Shown: piece after piece, positions 43,896-53,485 of the stretch
Layout of the letters: every line of letters begins with the position of its first letter
Numbering within the stretch: position 1 is the stretch's first letter
Assembly (NCBI GenBank): GCA_003194525.1
Contig: NBIV01000295.1
Location: forward strand, 1-64,000
DNA: 64,000 nt
Reading direction: 5' to 3'
DNA from: Gracilariopsis chorda
Taxonomy: Eukaryota; Rhodophyta; Florideophyceae; Gracilariales; Gracilariaceae
The notes under the pieces: generated by a model
Databases searched by the model: none
What the model was told of the DNA's origin: nothing
Seen by the model: only the letters and a program-made list of their open reading frames with translations
Made by a program: the position numbers and the translations under genes

Positions 43896-44870
43896 ATGAA
43901 GAGTACAACGAAAGATAACCGCAATGGTCGTCCAAGCTATGAGCTTCTCACACGTTCTGAAAGAAAGGCAATTGATAAGTTTCTATGCGATTTAGAAACA
44001 TTTACGGGGCCTATGTGTAACAGTTCGCGCCTGTCGAAGCAACTAACGGCAGTTCGAGACCATTTTGCCAAACTGTTTATCAACGATCGAAACCAGGTCC
44101 ATTCTAATATCTTCTTGAGAAACTTTTATCCCGAAAAGCTAATGTGTAATGTGCTCATAAGTGCAGGAATAACTTATCTGAGACCGAAGGAAGGAGTAGT
44201 ATTCTGCAGCTGTGTCACCGGGGCCTACCTTATGGGCATGTATCATTCGTTCTATGCTGGAAAGAAGAGGCCTCTATACAAGCAAGAACATCTCAACACA
44301 TTTTTTGAACCTTTTCAAAGGCGTTTGTTTGAAGGAAATGCCGAAATAACTACGGTTGTCGCTCCATTGAACTTTGAAAACAAGCACTGGGGTATGATCG
44401 TGGCTCGCAGAATTCCGAACTCTTCACAAAGAACTGAATCGCGAGTTGTGATGTTTGGTCATAGCATTGGTTGGAAATGCCCCGCACACGTTATTGAGTT
44501 CTTCAAGGCAGCATTTGACTATGCTTTTCTTTCTCACAGAGTGCAATGGACTACATGTAAAAAGAACTATCTTCTTGATTTTCTTAAATTCGAAAAGCAG
44601 CCAGACTCCTATAGCTGTGGGGCATATGCTCTGGCTGCATGCACTACATATACTTCTGATACTGGCCATCTACCTGAAGAAACGATTGCTTCCGGCTATG
44701 ACTCCACCTATACCGCTAAGTACAAGGGGGCATCGGTCAGATGTAGGGTGATGAACATCATATATGCATACGAGGAGAATGGTAATACTGAAGTTACGGA
44801 AGCTGAAGTTTCCATATTTCAGCATAAGAATCGATACATTTGGCTCCGCAGACGAAATGATGGTGGGTAA
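43896..44870 (+). CDS. Ulp1/SENP-like (C48) cysteine peptidase of the MULE
   Basis: A 324-residue ORF from ATG 43896 to TAA. Ulp1-type enzymes cleave ubiquitin-like modifiers such as SUMO. The catalytic core is recognisable: NKHWGMIVARR holds the His, KQPDSYSCGAYALAAC holds the oxyanion Gln and the nucleophilic Cys, with the usual six-residue spacing. The position of the catalytic Asp (normally the D of a YDS motif after the His strand) reads FGHS, so the acid residue seems to be missing in this copy. The N-terminal third is unassigned. The following ORF continues in the same frame after the stop, so the two may once have been one product or two adjacent genes. Confidence 0.75.
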   Translation: MKSTTKDNRNGRPSYELLTRSERKAIDKFLCDLETFTGPMCNSSRLSKQLTAVRDHFAKLFINDRNQVHSNIFLRNFYPEKLMCNVLISAGITYLRPKEGVVFCSCVTGAYLMGMYHSFYAGKKRPLYKQEHLNTFFEPFQRRLFEGNAEITTVVAPLNFENKHWGMIVARRIPNSSQRTESRVVMFGHSIGWKCPAHVIEFFKAAFDYAFLSHRVQWTTCKKNYLLDFLKFEKQPDSYSCGAYALAACTTYTSDTGHLPEETIASGYDSTYTAKYKGASVRCRVMNIIYAYEENGNTEVTEAEVSIFQHKNRYIWLRRRNDGG

Positions 44871-44909
44871 AAATACCAAAAAGAGGTTTTCAGTCCAACG
44901 TTTTTTGTC

Positions 44910-46055
44910 ATGGGTGCTTCTAGAGTAATTGAAATGGGAATCGAAGAAGTACGAAATGCTGGGGAAAGAGAAAAAGCAGCAGGAGTTGAAACTCGCTGGC
45001 AGAGAATCGAAGCGCTTCGTAACGCTGAGAAGGATTGGCACTCTCAAAGTTCCAAGGAAGCCTCATTACGTCACCGTAGGGGGAGAAAACTTCGGTTCAA
45101 AGATAGCTACGTAACAGTTTCGGGAATTATTGAAGGATTATTGCAAGCAGTACTGACCACCAATGAAAATGAAGCGACCGCAACAGCTCTTGTCGGAAAC
45201 GAGGAAGGTGTTGGATGTACCATTACGCAGGAGAACACAACAAGCGACAGCAAAGTCATCTTTTCGAAGGTGGAGGACATAAATCCTGGAATACGAACCT
45301 CAACTCGTGTGACAGAGACTAATGAAACCCGAGATCTTCCATACTTTGTGTACCAGCTTTCAAAAGAAGGGGAATTGTTTGGAGTACATCGTTTCAGACC
45401 AATCTGTAGAAAACATGTCCAAAGAATTACTTTGACCAGTGCAAGGCTTCGCTGTATTCGATAGAAGCCTCCCCACTCATGCAGAACCGTGATTTCTGCC
45501 AACCTCATTCACTCTACAATGATGTGGCAGATTTCGAGAAACTATCCACACACGCATGAGCTCAGCCCTGTCCAAAATGACATATGCTTAGCCAGATTTC
45601 ATTCCGCTATAACATCTATGAAAAGTAGGTTTAAGGAATGGACAGCAAGGAGCATATTTCAGGGCGCAAAAATTCCCTGGGAGGTATTCGAAGCAACACT
45701 AGTCCCTTTTCACAGCAGAACATCTCCCTGTTCAGGAATAATATCCACATCGCTTCTGGACGGTATTGAAAAGGCAGAGTGTGCACTTTCTGAATGTAGA
45801 AAGGGATGCACCAATGAGATGAGTACTTCTGGGTACAGTGAAATCGTAAGAGCCCGAAGTATTGCTCCTACTAGTACCGCTAACGACAGAAAAACTTCAC
45901 AAGTTGGAAAGGTGGAGACAGACAAGTCTCTAATAGGAGTTGAGAAAATTGGTCTTGCGCATCACATGAACACCGAGAAAGAGAGAACAGTATTGGATTT
46001 GGTGGACAGCTCAGAGGCATTCTCGGATCAGGTGTTGATTTTAGTCCACCCTTAG
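44910..46055 (+). pseudogene. Unknown MULE ORF between peptidase and transposase
   Basis: One frame from ATG 44910 with a single in-frame TAG at 45462. The first part is helical and charged (EEVRNAGEREKAAGVETRWQ, SLRHRRGRKLRFKD); the later part is acidic and Ser/Thr-rich. Near 46030 the coding sense moves to the neighbouring frame (GVDFSPPLGLEERNEEQSE) and runs on into the transposase. Probably the N-terminal, poorly conserved part of the transposase gene. No domain recognised. Confidence 0.5.
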
Positions 46056-49000
46056 GTCTTGAAGAAAGAAATGAGGAACAGTCAGAGTTGAGACCAAAGC
46101 AAGATGAATGGTCTGCGTATTCAGACAGCTCAAATTCTGGAGAATATGAAGATGCCTCACTGCTTATAGACACATTTCTAGAAGATGAGCAGCCTCCGCC
46201 GTACAAGCTTTTTCACGGAGAAGCACGTAGTGCGCCTCAACGTGAACTTGTGAAGCACATGACTGAAGTAGAATCTGAAGATGTAAAGAAATGGGAAACG
46301 GACAGCTCAGACGGCTCATCATTTGAGATAAGACGTATGGAAGAATGTGAAGCTCTCTTCAAGAGAGCACTCAGCTCGTTCGTGTCAGGCTTACAAGAAA
46401 ACGCCTCCAGTAGTACAGTCCTGAAAGAAATTCAATATATTGGCAATTGCTTTGGACACCAACTGCGCATTCGGGATTCTTCATATCATAAGCACATTCC
46501 AGCAGCCACTGCTAGCCCAGACAATACTGATAGTGATTGGGTTCTTAAACGAGCATTCGTAGAATGCAAAATGAGGGGTTGCTCTTTCTCATTCGTCATA
46601 AAAACGGTCGATAGGCTTGCCGGCATGGATGAAAACGATAGCACTGTCAAGGGATACAGATACAGAATGAGGACTTGGTCTCATAATCATGAGCCGATCT
46701 GTGAGCTGACCATAGGCAGCCTACCCTTAAATCTTCAAAAAGAAGCTTTATAGATGAAAAACGATCTTTATATTCCATTCAAACACATTATCGCACTATT
46801 GGAAGCAAAGTAGAAGGTCTCAATCGATACAAAGGGCTTACAAAATAAGATTTCGTATGCGAAAGGCGTGGATACCCCACTCCAGGAAGAGGGTATGAGA
46901 CCTTGTAAGGAACTGATTGCGATCAGAGACGCAGACACCCAGAATCGGGTATTTCTCACCGTTGGAGAGGAGGGGAGAATGGATTACGCGGCGTGGACGT
47001 ATAGACATTGGATGGATGACTACGAACGATACGGATTTGTTCCCGGTATAAGTATCGACTGCAAAGCCATATCCAATCGCTTCGGACTCCCGCTGCTGAC
47101 CATTAATGGGAGAGCAAACGATGGCTGTGTGCTCACTTTTTTCATGGCTTTTATCTCTAATGACACTGAAGAATGATTTAGGAGAATACTATCCCAGTTT
47201 CGTTCTAGTATTCAAGTTTCCCCGGCGATGATCGCAATGGACCAGAGTATACCGTGCATGAACGCCACTAAGAAGGTCTTCCCCACGTCATAAATTGCCC
47301 TTGACGAGTGGCACCTGAATCAGAATCAACTCCGGAATTCTGGGAGCTGGTGCTCAAAGATCGGTTGCAAAGGAATGTCAGAAGAAATGTCAAGGGACCT
47401 TTTCAAAATGAGGCAAACAAGAACGGAAGGCAAATTCATTTCCAGGCGGAACGAGTTCGAAAGGAAGTACTTTTATCAGTTTCAACAAGAACCGCCGCAG
47501 TGGTTTAAGTTTCTATATCAGAAAAATGCTGAAATGATCGTTGCATACTATCGCAATCGATTCGTTCCCTTCCGGTTTCTTTTCTAAGGTACAGGGTACA
47601 CGGAATGCTCGAACTCTTCCTACCGCAGAAATAAAATGCAAGGCAAAGTACCATTGTGGAAGATACCCAGCGAGATGCTTCGATTAACCAACAGGAGCCG
47701 TAATAATCGTTTCGCTTCTAGATCCAAAGTGTTGAAACCTCAGAGCCTCACAAACCGGAAGATCACAACCTGCCAGCTGCCCATACCGCAAGCACTGCTT
47801 CATACGCTCATCACCCAGTACACCGCCTACTCTTCGCACAAATTCGTAGATCTAAGCGTTATCCCAAGTAGAAATTACGTCGTCTTCGACGTAAGCATTG
47901 AGCCATTGACTGGTGCACGATGGGCTGATACCAGATTTGATGATCACCATGTTCTAGAAACAGTAGTGGTGTTATCGGTGAAGTGGTCAGGAACATTACA
48001 ACCAGGTCACGATACTTCAGAAACAGGAGCAGTCACAGCATCTGTCTACCAAGTGTTTCTCACGAACTTTGCCAATCGGAATTACAATAGCGCTGATGCC
48101 CTCGTGGCATCATGCACCTGTGGTCAACATGCCGTGGCCGGATTTCCATGTCGACACATAGTTAGATGTGCAGTCACGTACCCAGAGCTGCTATACCAAA
48201 AACCGCAGTTAAAGAATGTTCTTGGCAATCGAGTGCAGTTGGAGGCTCTTTTTGATTCCTATTGGAAAGTAAACGATGACGAACACACAAAGATGCATCT
48301 ATCAAGTATCAGGCGGAAGATCGGAAAAGAACATGCGCAGGCCAGAAAATCAGATTCCAAAAGTGAGGCAGCCAAAACTTTGGATGAGGACATATGCTGG
48401 AACAACTTTAGTTCGCAGATCGATGAAAAGGTAAAAACTTACTTGTCTTGGTCTGACGGACGGGCAGTGTTTGATAAGATGCATCGCTTAGCAACAGATC
48501 TCGGACCAATCGCACTTCGCAGCATTAAGATGGTGTTAGAAACTTCAATACAAGCTCGTGCGAAAGGCCAAGCCCCAATTCTTCCTGCAAACTATGTTAA
48601 ACTGAAATCAAAGTCCAAGGAGATCTTGTCAGGCCGGAAAACGGATAATGATGAACTTGTTCGTATCATTCAGAACCCAAACATGGGTCTTACTCGCAAC
48701 GAAAAGTGCAAAAGAGGACGCATGGAAGTAGTGAAGAGAAAAAGTCATCGAGTTTCAGAGCAGCGGCATCCCCGTGGGTCTCGGATATCTTCACAGAGTA
48801 TCGTTTTTGCCGAGAACCATGAATCGTCAATTTCCAAGAAATATGTCAATAGTGCAATCGACAAATGTCTTTCAACCATTTGTGGTACAAACCGTATAGC
48901 GCCTCAACATGAAAAATGCCACAAACAACAAAACAGTGGAGTGTCAAGACCAAGTCTCCTAAAACGACAAATCTCTAACCCGAGATCGTACGTGCACTTC

Positions 49001-49111
49001 AAAAAAAAGAAATGCGATCGGAGGCGAGGGCAAGTCAGCAGGCCGATGGGCAATTCAATTGAAGAGAAAGAAACCCGAAGAAAATTTCGGGGAGAGACGG
49101 GAGGTAAGTAG
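46040..49111 (+). pseudogene. MULE transposase with FAR1-like finger and SWIM finger
   Basis: A single frame covers 3 kb and is interrupted only by in-frame stops (46751, about 46811, 47174, 47291, 47585), with no frameshift. In order: an acidic region; a FAR1/WRKY-GCM1-like zinc finger (RAFVECKMRGCSFSF ... RTWSHNHEP) at 46540-46700; the MULE DDE core with SIDCKAISNRFGLPLLTING and MAFISNDTEE, PAMIAMDQS, and EWHLNQN; and a SWIM finger, CTCGQHAVAGFPCRHIV, at about 48110-48165. The last 491 codons (47636-49111) are uninterrupted, and the final 60 or so lie inside the right terminal repeat. The enzyme would cut and paste the element. The stops mean that this copy is not self-sufficient unless read through. 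Confidence 0.8.
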
Positions 49112-49589
49112 GATGATGAGCACTGCGATGAGCGGAGAGCGATGGGCTGCCGTGATTGTGCAATGGAGAGCGTGCGTCAGCGCGCGCTCGCAAAGGCGGC
49201 CGGTGAGTAGGGTGATGAGCACTGTAAAGGGGAGAGTGATGGATTGCAATGATTGTGCACTGAAGAGCTTGCGCCAGCGTGCGCTTTTTGCCGTGATTGT
49301 GCACTGAAGAGCTTGCGCCAGCGCGCGCTTTTTGCGCTTTGGAATCCAAAGTTGAGCGGCTGCGGCACGTGCATCGCACGAGCCGCAGCAGAATGACTTG
49401 GCACAAGGTGAGTGGGTACATATCTACATAGGCGCCGTGTCAGGCTGAACTCTGCGTTCTGGTTGGTGTGAATAAAATATGTTCTGCTGAGTTGTGGAGG
49501 TGGACCTCTGCTTACAGCTGAGGCTGAACTCTGTGCACTGATTGGTGGAAAATCTACATTTTGTACATTATGTAGATTCAGCAAAAGCC
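48900..49589 (-). repeat. Right terminal inverted repeat of the MULE
   Basis: About 690 bp, reverse complement of 42848-43680 with fewer tandem units. It ends ATTCAGCAAAAGCC, followed directly by the 9-bp duplication CTGCTGGAG. The 3' end of the transposase frame lies within it. Confidence 0.85.
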
Positions 49590-49904
49590 CTGCTGGAGCA
49601 CTCTACACGTGTGTTCCAGCAGTGCTGGAACATTCTACCAACTTCGCGACCGACAATATTGCTATTTGGCTATTTACATATAGCCGCAACAGTGGGTGCA
49701 TGCAGAAATCAACAGAACGCCAGCCCAAAAAAATTTTGGCGTCTATCCTGTTGTCTTCAGAAATGGGCCGCCAAACCAACGCGCCAAATATTGGCGCCAA
49801 AGAAGCAACCCAAACCCCTTCAGTTCCATCGCTTGGCACCATAATAACCACGTCGTAAATGATCTCAGATCAACCTTCTGCTCTCTACATCCTCTTTCCC
49901 AACC

Positions 49905-50753
49905 ATGGCACAAGCCAATACCAGCCTTTCTATTCCCTCTCTTTCCCAATGTCATAACCAAAACGAGCAAGCACAGCCTTCTCAAAACCAAACACAGAAT
50001 GTAGATAACCATGCTGCAGCCGCCAAGAAGTCACCAAAAAAAGCAACCAAAGGTCGTTCAGGAGCTCCAAACTACACCAGCACCGACGTTACTGCTCTTC
50101 TTGACATTGTGGAAAAGGTGGAACCTATTGGAGCAAACATTTGGGCGGTTGTCGAGCAGGAATTTGAGTTATGGAGCAAAGCCAACGTCCGACCATCTCG
50201 AGATATGGATTCACCCAAGAATAAGTTTGATAAGCTCTGCAATGCAAAAAAACCGACAGGTGACCCATCATGTCCACCAAATGTTCGTCGAGCAAAACAT
50301 ATCGCTCGCGATATACAGAGTACGATAGCAGCAAAACTGGTAGGAGACGAAGAAAGCGATGTAGAAGAAACCGACACACAGAACGACAGTGGATGTGACA
50401 AGCAACCAGGCGACGCAGCAATCGGTGTTCGCGAAAAACGTAGGCCTATTGCCCAAGCTGGACTACACACGGAGAAGCCCAAAACGGAAGATATTATGAC
50501 CAGTAGTATTGAGAGCATGACCAAGTTTATGGGCATAAAAGCCACTTCTATGTCGGTCCCGGACCCAATATCGAGCACAATGCAGAACCAGGAGGTTATC
50601 ATTCAACAGGCAGTGCAGAAAGAAGTCGCAGATCTAAAGAAGACAGTTAATGAAACCATGACGGACACGAAAACGATGATTGTGGGACTCAATGCCGCCG
50701 TTCAGGCTTTAGTGGGAACGCTCTCTTCGACAGTGCAGAGGGAAAATTCTTAG
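49905..50753 (+). CDS. SANT/Myb-like DNA-binding protein of Harbinger element
   Basis: A 282-residue intact ORF from ATG to TAG. A low-complexity Gln/Asn/Ser N-terminus with a basic patch (AKKSPKKATKGRSG) precedes a compact helical domain (about residues 58-140): NYTSTDVTALLDIVEKVEPIG, EFELWSKANV, PKNKFDKLCNAKKPTGDPSC and RRAKHIARDIQSTI. This resembles the SANT-like domain (DUF6818 type) of transposon partner proteins. An acidic linker and a C-terminal predicted coiled coil (EVADLKKTVNETMTDTKTMI) follow. In Harbinger systems such a partner binds the element ends and carries the transposase into the nucleus; the role here is by analogy. It remains open while its transposase has stops. Confidence 0.65.
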   Translation: MAQANTSLSIPSLSQCHNQNEQAQPSQNQTQNVDNHAAAAKKSPKKATKGRSGAPNYTSTDVTALLDIVEKVEPIGANIWAVVEQEFELWSKANVRPSRDMDSPKNKFDKLCNAKKPTGDPSCPPNVRRAKHIARDIQSTIAAKLVGDEESDVEETDTQNDSGCDKQPGDAAIGVREKRRPIAQAGLHTEKPKTEDIMTSSIESMTKFMGIKATSMSVPDPISSTMQNQEVIIQQAVQKEVADLKKTVNETMTDTKTMIVGLNAAVQALVGTLSSTVQRENS

Positions 50754-50889
50754 TAACAAAATCGTTCGTTCTATATCGAAAGTCGCCGAGCTTTCGCTCG
50801 CGCGGGGCCTTGCTTTGCTGGCAAAGTGCGCCCTAAAGCTCGCTGGCGCTCGCATTCGCGCACTTGGCTCCTCAGGCTGCGTCCCGTGC
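50754..50889. other. GC-rich spacer between convergent genes
   Basis: Short spacer with several small self-complementary GC-rich motifs (GCCGAGCTTTCGCTCGC and neighbours). It separates the stop codons of the two Harbinger genes and may contain both 3' ends. Confidence 0.35.
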
Positions 50890-52080
50890 TCACTGATCAC
50901 AAGATATATACGTGTTTGCGATTTGATTTCTTCCCATTGTGCGCGTCCTAAAGTTAAGTAAACGTACGGCCAGTTCAATTATGATAGCTCTTCTGTTGGA
51001 ATCCGTTGTTAAGGTTGCCTTAAGGCAACCAAATGGACCTTTGATAGCACGTATACCCCACTCAGCACTCTGCCGCTCACTTGGCATAATGCGTTGCATA
51101 TTAAGGTCTATGGCAGCCAGTGCTTTCGATTCAGGAATGTCGCGCGTTTCGTTCGTTTTCCTTGCTCTAATAATCTTTCCATTAGTGCATTTTGTGTTGT
51201 TGACAAAAGCGGAATCACCTAGTATAGCCATCCCTGGAGGTGTCATAGTGTCTGAAAGTTTAGGGTAGTACAGACCAGAAAGTCCAGCAAGCCTTGTGTC
51301 GTGCCAGCTCCCTGGGAAGTTTATGGCGGCGTGTATTATCTCTCCATGCAAGTTAAACACAAAAAGATTAGTAACCTCTACTTGTTGCGTGTATCCTTCG
51401 TAGTACGCATTCTGTAAATGACGATCTCCATATTCCTGGCACTTGAAACGGCCTCCGTCTGTCACAGCAAAAACGCCTTTAAGCAGCCGACCAAAGTGTT
51501 TGTTGTTCTCTAAAAGTGCCGCAGATTCTTTTTATTCGTCAAATGACAGCCAGCGCACACCAAACCGGTCTTGTTGGTCTGCTTTTGTTGTTTTAAGAAG
51601 CACAAGTAGGGCTTAATCCAGCCAGACTCCTAGAGATGATGGAACTACACCAAAGAAAGGGCAGAGTTGATATGCTTTAGATGAGAATTTCAAGTAGTAC
51701 AATGCCATTCCCAATAAATCTACGCTCTGTAATAAGGGCTTCCTTCCTTGCGATGAATGCGTCCTTCGATACGGACTATTGAATGTAGATTGTGTGCGTG
51801 CATTGGAGAAAAGTGGAAGCATATCCTTGAGTAAAAGACTTTTGGTAAAGTTGGTTGTTATGATAAAATCTTGGTCAGTGCCATGGAGGAGAATTTGCTG
51901 CCATGGTGTTGGTTGATGAATGTATCTGAGATGTAGGAGGCCACGACGGGTGTGGTAAGCCAAATGGTGAGAACGCCTTTCCCGTTTTCGGCGTTTGGTT
52001 AATATATGTGAGCACGCAAGTATCGTTGAATAGGCGGCAACACAAGCCGAAACAGCAGCTTTGTGGATTCTCGAGACCAT
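50890..52080 (-). pseudogene. PIF/Harbinger transposase with two in-frame TAA codons
   Basis: A single frame of 396 codons from ATG 52080 to TGA or TAA near 50890, interrupted only by two TAA codons (about 51613 and about 51530). Segments in order: GRKPLLQSVDLLGMALYYLK and FFGVVPSSLGVWLD, then the first stop at the position of a Tyr in the related copy at 38292; GVFAVTDGGRFKC; FVFNLHGEIIHAAINFPGSWHDTRLAGLS; GDSAFVNN (Asp) and SERQSAEWGIRAIKGPFG (Glu). These fit the DDE_4 domain of Harbinger transposases. Absence of frameshifts shows that it was inactivated recently. Confidence 0.8.
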
Positions 52081-52125
52081 TCGGAGCGGTCTTACGGTCG
52101 GACAAGGTTTGGCGGACGGTTTGGC

Positions 52126-52160
52126 GATCAGAATGGACCCTCGGAGGGTCCATTCTGATC
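52126..52160. repeat. Perfect 35-bp palindrome
   Basis: Two 17-bp arms, GATCAGAATGGACCCTC and its exact complement, flank a single G. Beyond the arms, imperfect complementarity continues for about 40 more bases per side (GGTTTGGC against CCAAATCTGGC and similar blocks). It lies inside the right end of the Harbinger element. Confidence 0.9.
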
Positions 52161-52444
52161 TCCAAATCTGGCGTGCTGCCGACCAAATTGGTGCGGACTT
52201 GGCCTTTATTTATTGGCTTACATTTGACCAGAAGGCCAACTGGCGATTTCTGCATGCACCACCCAGTAGGCATGCTCTAAGCAAGGGAATGTCGCAACTG
52301 TTGAGGTCTGGGAAAACTGTGAAACTGTGAATTCTCGGATCATCCCACTGTCCGTAAGATTTCTGAATTTGAATCCGTCGGGTGAGTCCCTCGAGACACC
52401 AAGTGTAAGTTACATGGGCAAGACGTGAGACCGAGCACAGGTAA

Positions 52445-53263
52445 GTGGTCAGCTTCGTGAGGAAACAACATTCGATAATCTCGAGCCGAACTGATATCGA
52501 AAGCCCCGCGATCGTCGTAACACGCGTGGCACCACGAATACTCAAAGATCAGAAAGAAGCAAGTTCTGAGAAGCTTGGTGATGACAAGGGACGTGGGGAG
52601 GGAACTGAGACACAGATCGCTGAGGCGGAGGTTGAAGAAGACTATGTCAAAGAGGCTGAGGACGATGGAAAACGAGAAGCTTGGGGAATACTGAAAGAGA
52701 GGATGGGGAAGACGCTGTGAGAGTGCCGATTGTTGATGGAGCGGGCAATTCCCCGAATTGGAAACAGGTGTTTCCCGATAAGGAAGAACAATTCCATTTG
52801 AATCACTCTGAATTGCGCGGCAGGTAGCGCAGCGCACACGCAACCCAGATGGAACGGTGCGCAGTAGAAATAGAATATAAAAGCCGACTCTCAGAGGAAG
52901 AACTCTGGGAGAAGGAGGAAACCTCAGTAGGACTTCTGAGGTCTTCGTGCCTGTTTAGTTTCCTTGCGAGAATACCACACACAGTCGATATTCGCCTGCG
53001 TAGCGTACCCGAGCAACACCGAGGAAGACGCTGTGAGGGATGCTGAGGAAGCCGCTGTGAGGGGTGCTGAGTAAGACGCTGTGAGAGAGGCTGAAGAGGA
53101 AACTGTGAGGGAGGCAGCGGAGCGCACTGTGGGAGAAGATACGGAGAACAATGATGTCCATGATGCTTACTACAGGGACGACGTTCAGGTGGCAAGATGT
53201 CTGAGTACGATTCATCGGACGATGAATCTTATCATCAATCTCACAAAAGCACATGTGATCTGA
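52445..53263 (+). pseudogene. Decayed ORF encoding acidic repeats
   Basis: Plus-strand frames here encode Glu/Ala/Asp-rich sequence (EGTETQIAEAEVEEDYVKEA and, later, DAVREAEEETVREAAERT). The second part is a tandem array of about 24-bp units at roughly 53015-53130 (GAAGACGCTGTGAGGGATGC type). It has an in-frame TAG within the array and a frame change between the parts. The repetitive acidic composition is all that can be said; no family recognised. Confidence 0.3.
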
Positions 53264-53485
53264 CCGACGAGAATTCCACCGAGGACACCGGGTCCAGAGG
53301 CTCAAATAGCGAACAGGACACGCAAAGCATTCCACATATTGGTTTACTGTGTATTGCAGAAGTAGATCAGCTCCGACCGGTATGAAATGGAAAACTGCTG
53401 CGTGTCAGTGATCATGTCATCGATGACGGCTGCGAGCGTATTGCTATATAACTCCCAGAAGCACCGAATCAAGTGATGGAGCCGC

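Larger units (their letters stand above)
42848..49589 (+). mobile_element. Mutator-like element (MULE) with Ulp1-type peptidase
   Basis: 6742 bp with long terminal inverted repeats beginning GGCTTTTGCTGAATCTACAT and flanked by a perfect 9-bp target-site duplication CTGCTGGAG (42839-42847 and 49590-49598), the hallmark size for Mutator. Its content is an Ulp1/C48-like peptidase, a spacer ORF, a FAR1/WRKY-GCM1-type zinc finger, an MULE DDE transposase and a SWIM zinc finger, all on the plus strand. MULEs carrying ULP1-like peptidases are known from plants as Kaonashi elements; this would be an algal counterpart. It sits inside a solo LTR, so it is the younger insertion. Confidence 0.9.
41840..49655 (+). 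repeat. Solo LTR (1.06-kb family), split by a Mutator-like element
   Basis: The two parts 41840-42847 and 49599-49655 together form a 1065-bp LTR closely related to 57863-58925. It starts TGTGGGCGCC and ends CGACCGACA (TG...CA). Flanks are ATTTT on the left and ATATT on the right, an imperfect 5-bp duplication. Near the right end lies a 21-bp inverted repeat (49612-49632: TGTTCCAGCA, G, TGCTGGAACA). The Mutator-like element was inserted 57 bp from its end. Confidence 0.8.
49694..52265. mobile_element. PIF/Harbinger-like element with convergent SANT-like and transposase genes
   Basis: Bounded by short inverted repeats GGGTGCATGCAGAAATC on the left and its complement (with a 3-bp insertion) ending ACCACCC on the right. 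A 3-bp direct repeat AGT lies outside each end, the size expected for Harbinger, although TWA is the usual target. Between them a plus-strand SANT-like gene and a minus-strand transposase converge. The right end also includes a strong palindrome at 52126-52160. Boundaries are my inference from these repeats. Confidence 0.6.

Noticed and set aside
46040..49111. Reassigned stop codons in the nuclear code
   Set aside because: In-frame stops occur as TAA, TAG and TGA and only in mobile elements. Intact host genes such as DAHP synthase and fibrillin end at ordinary stops and have none inside.
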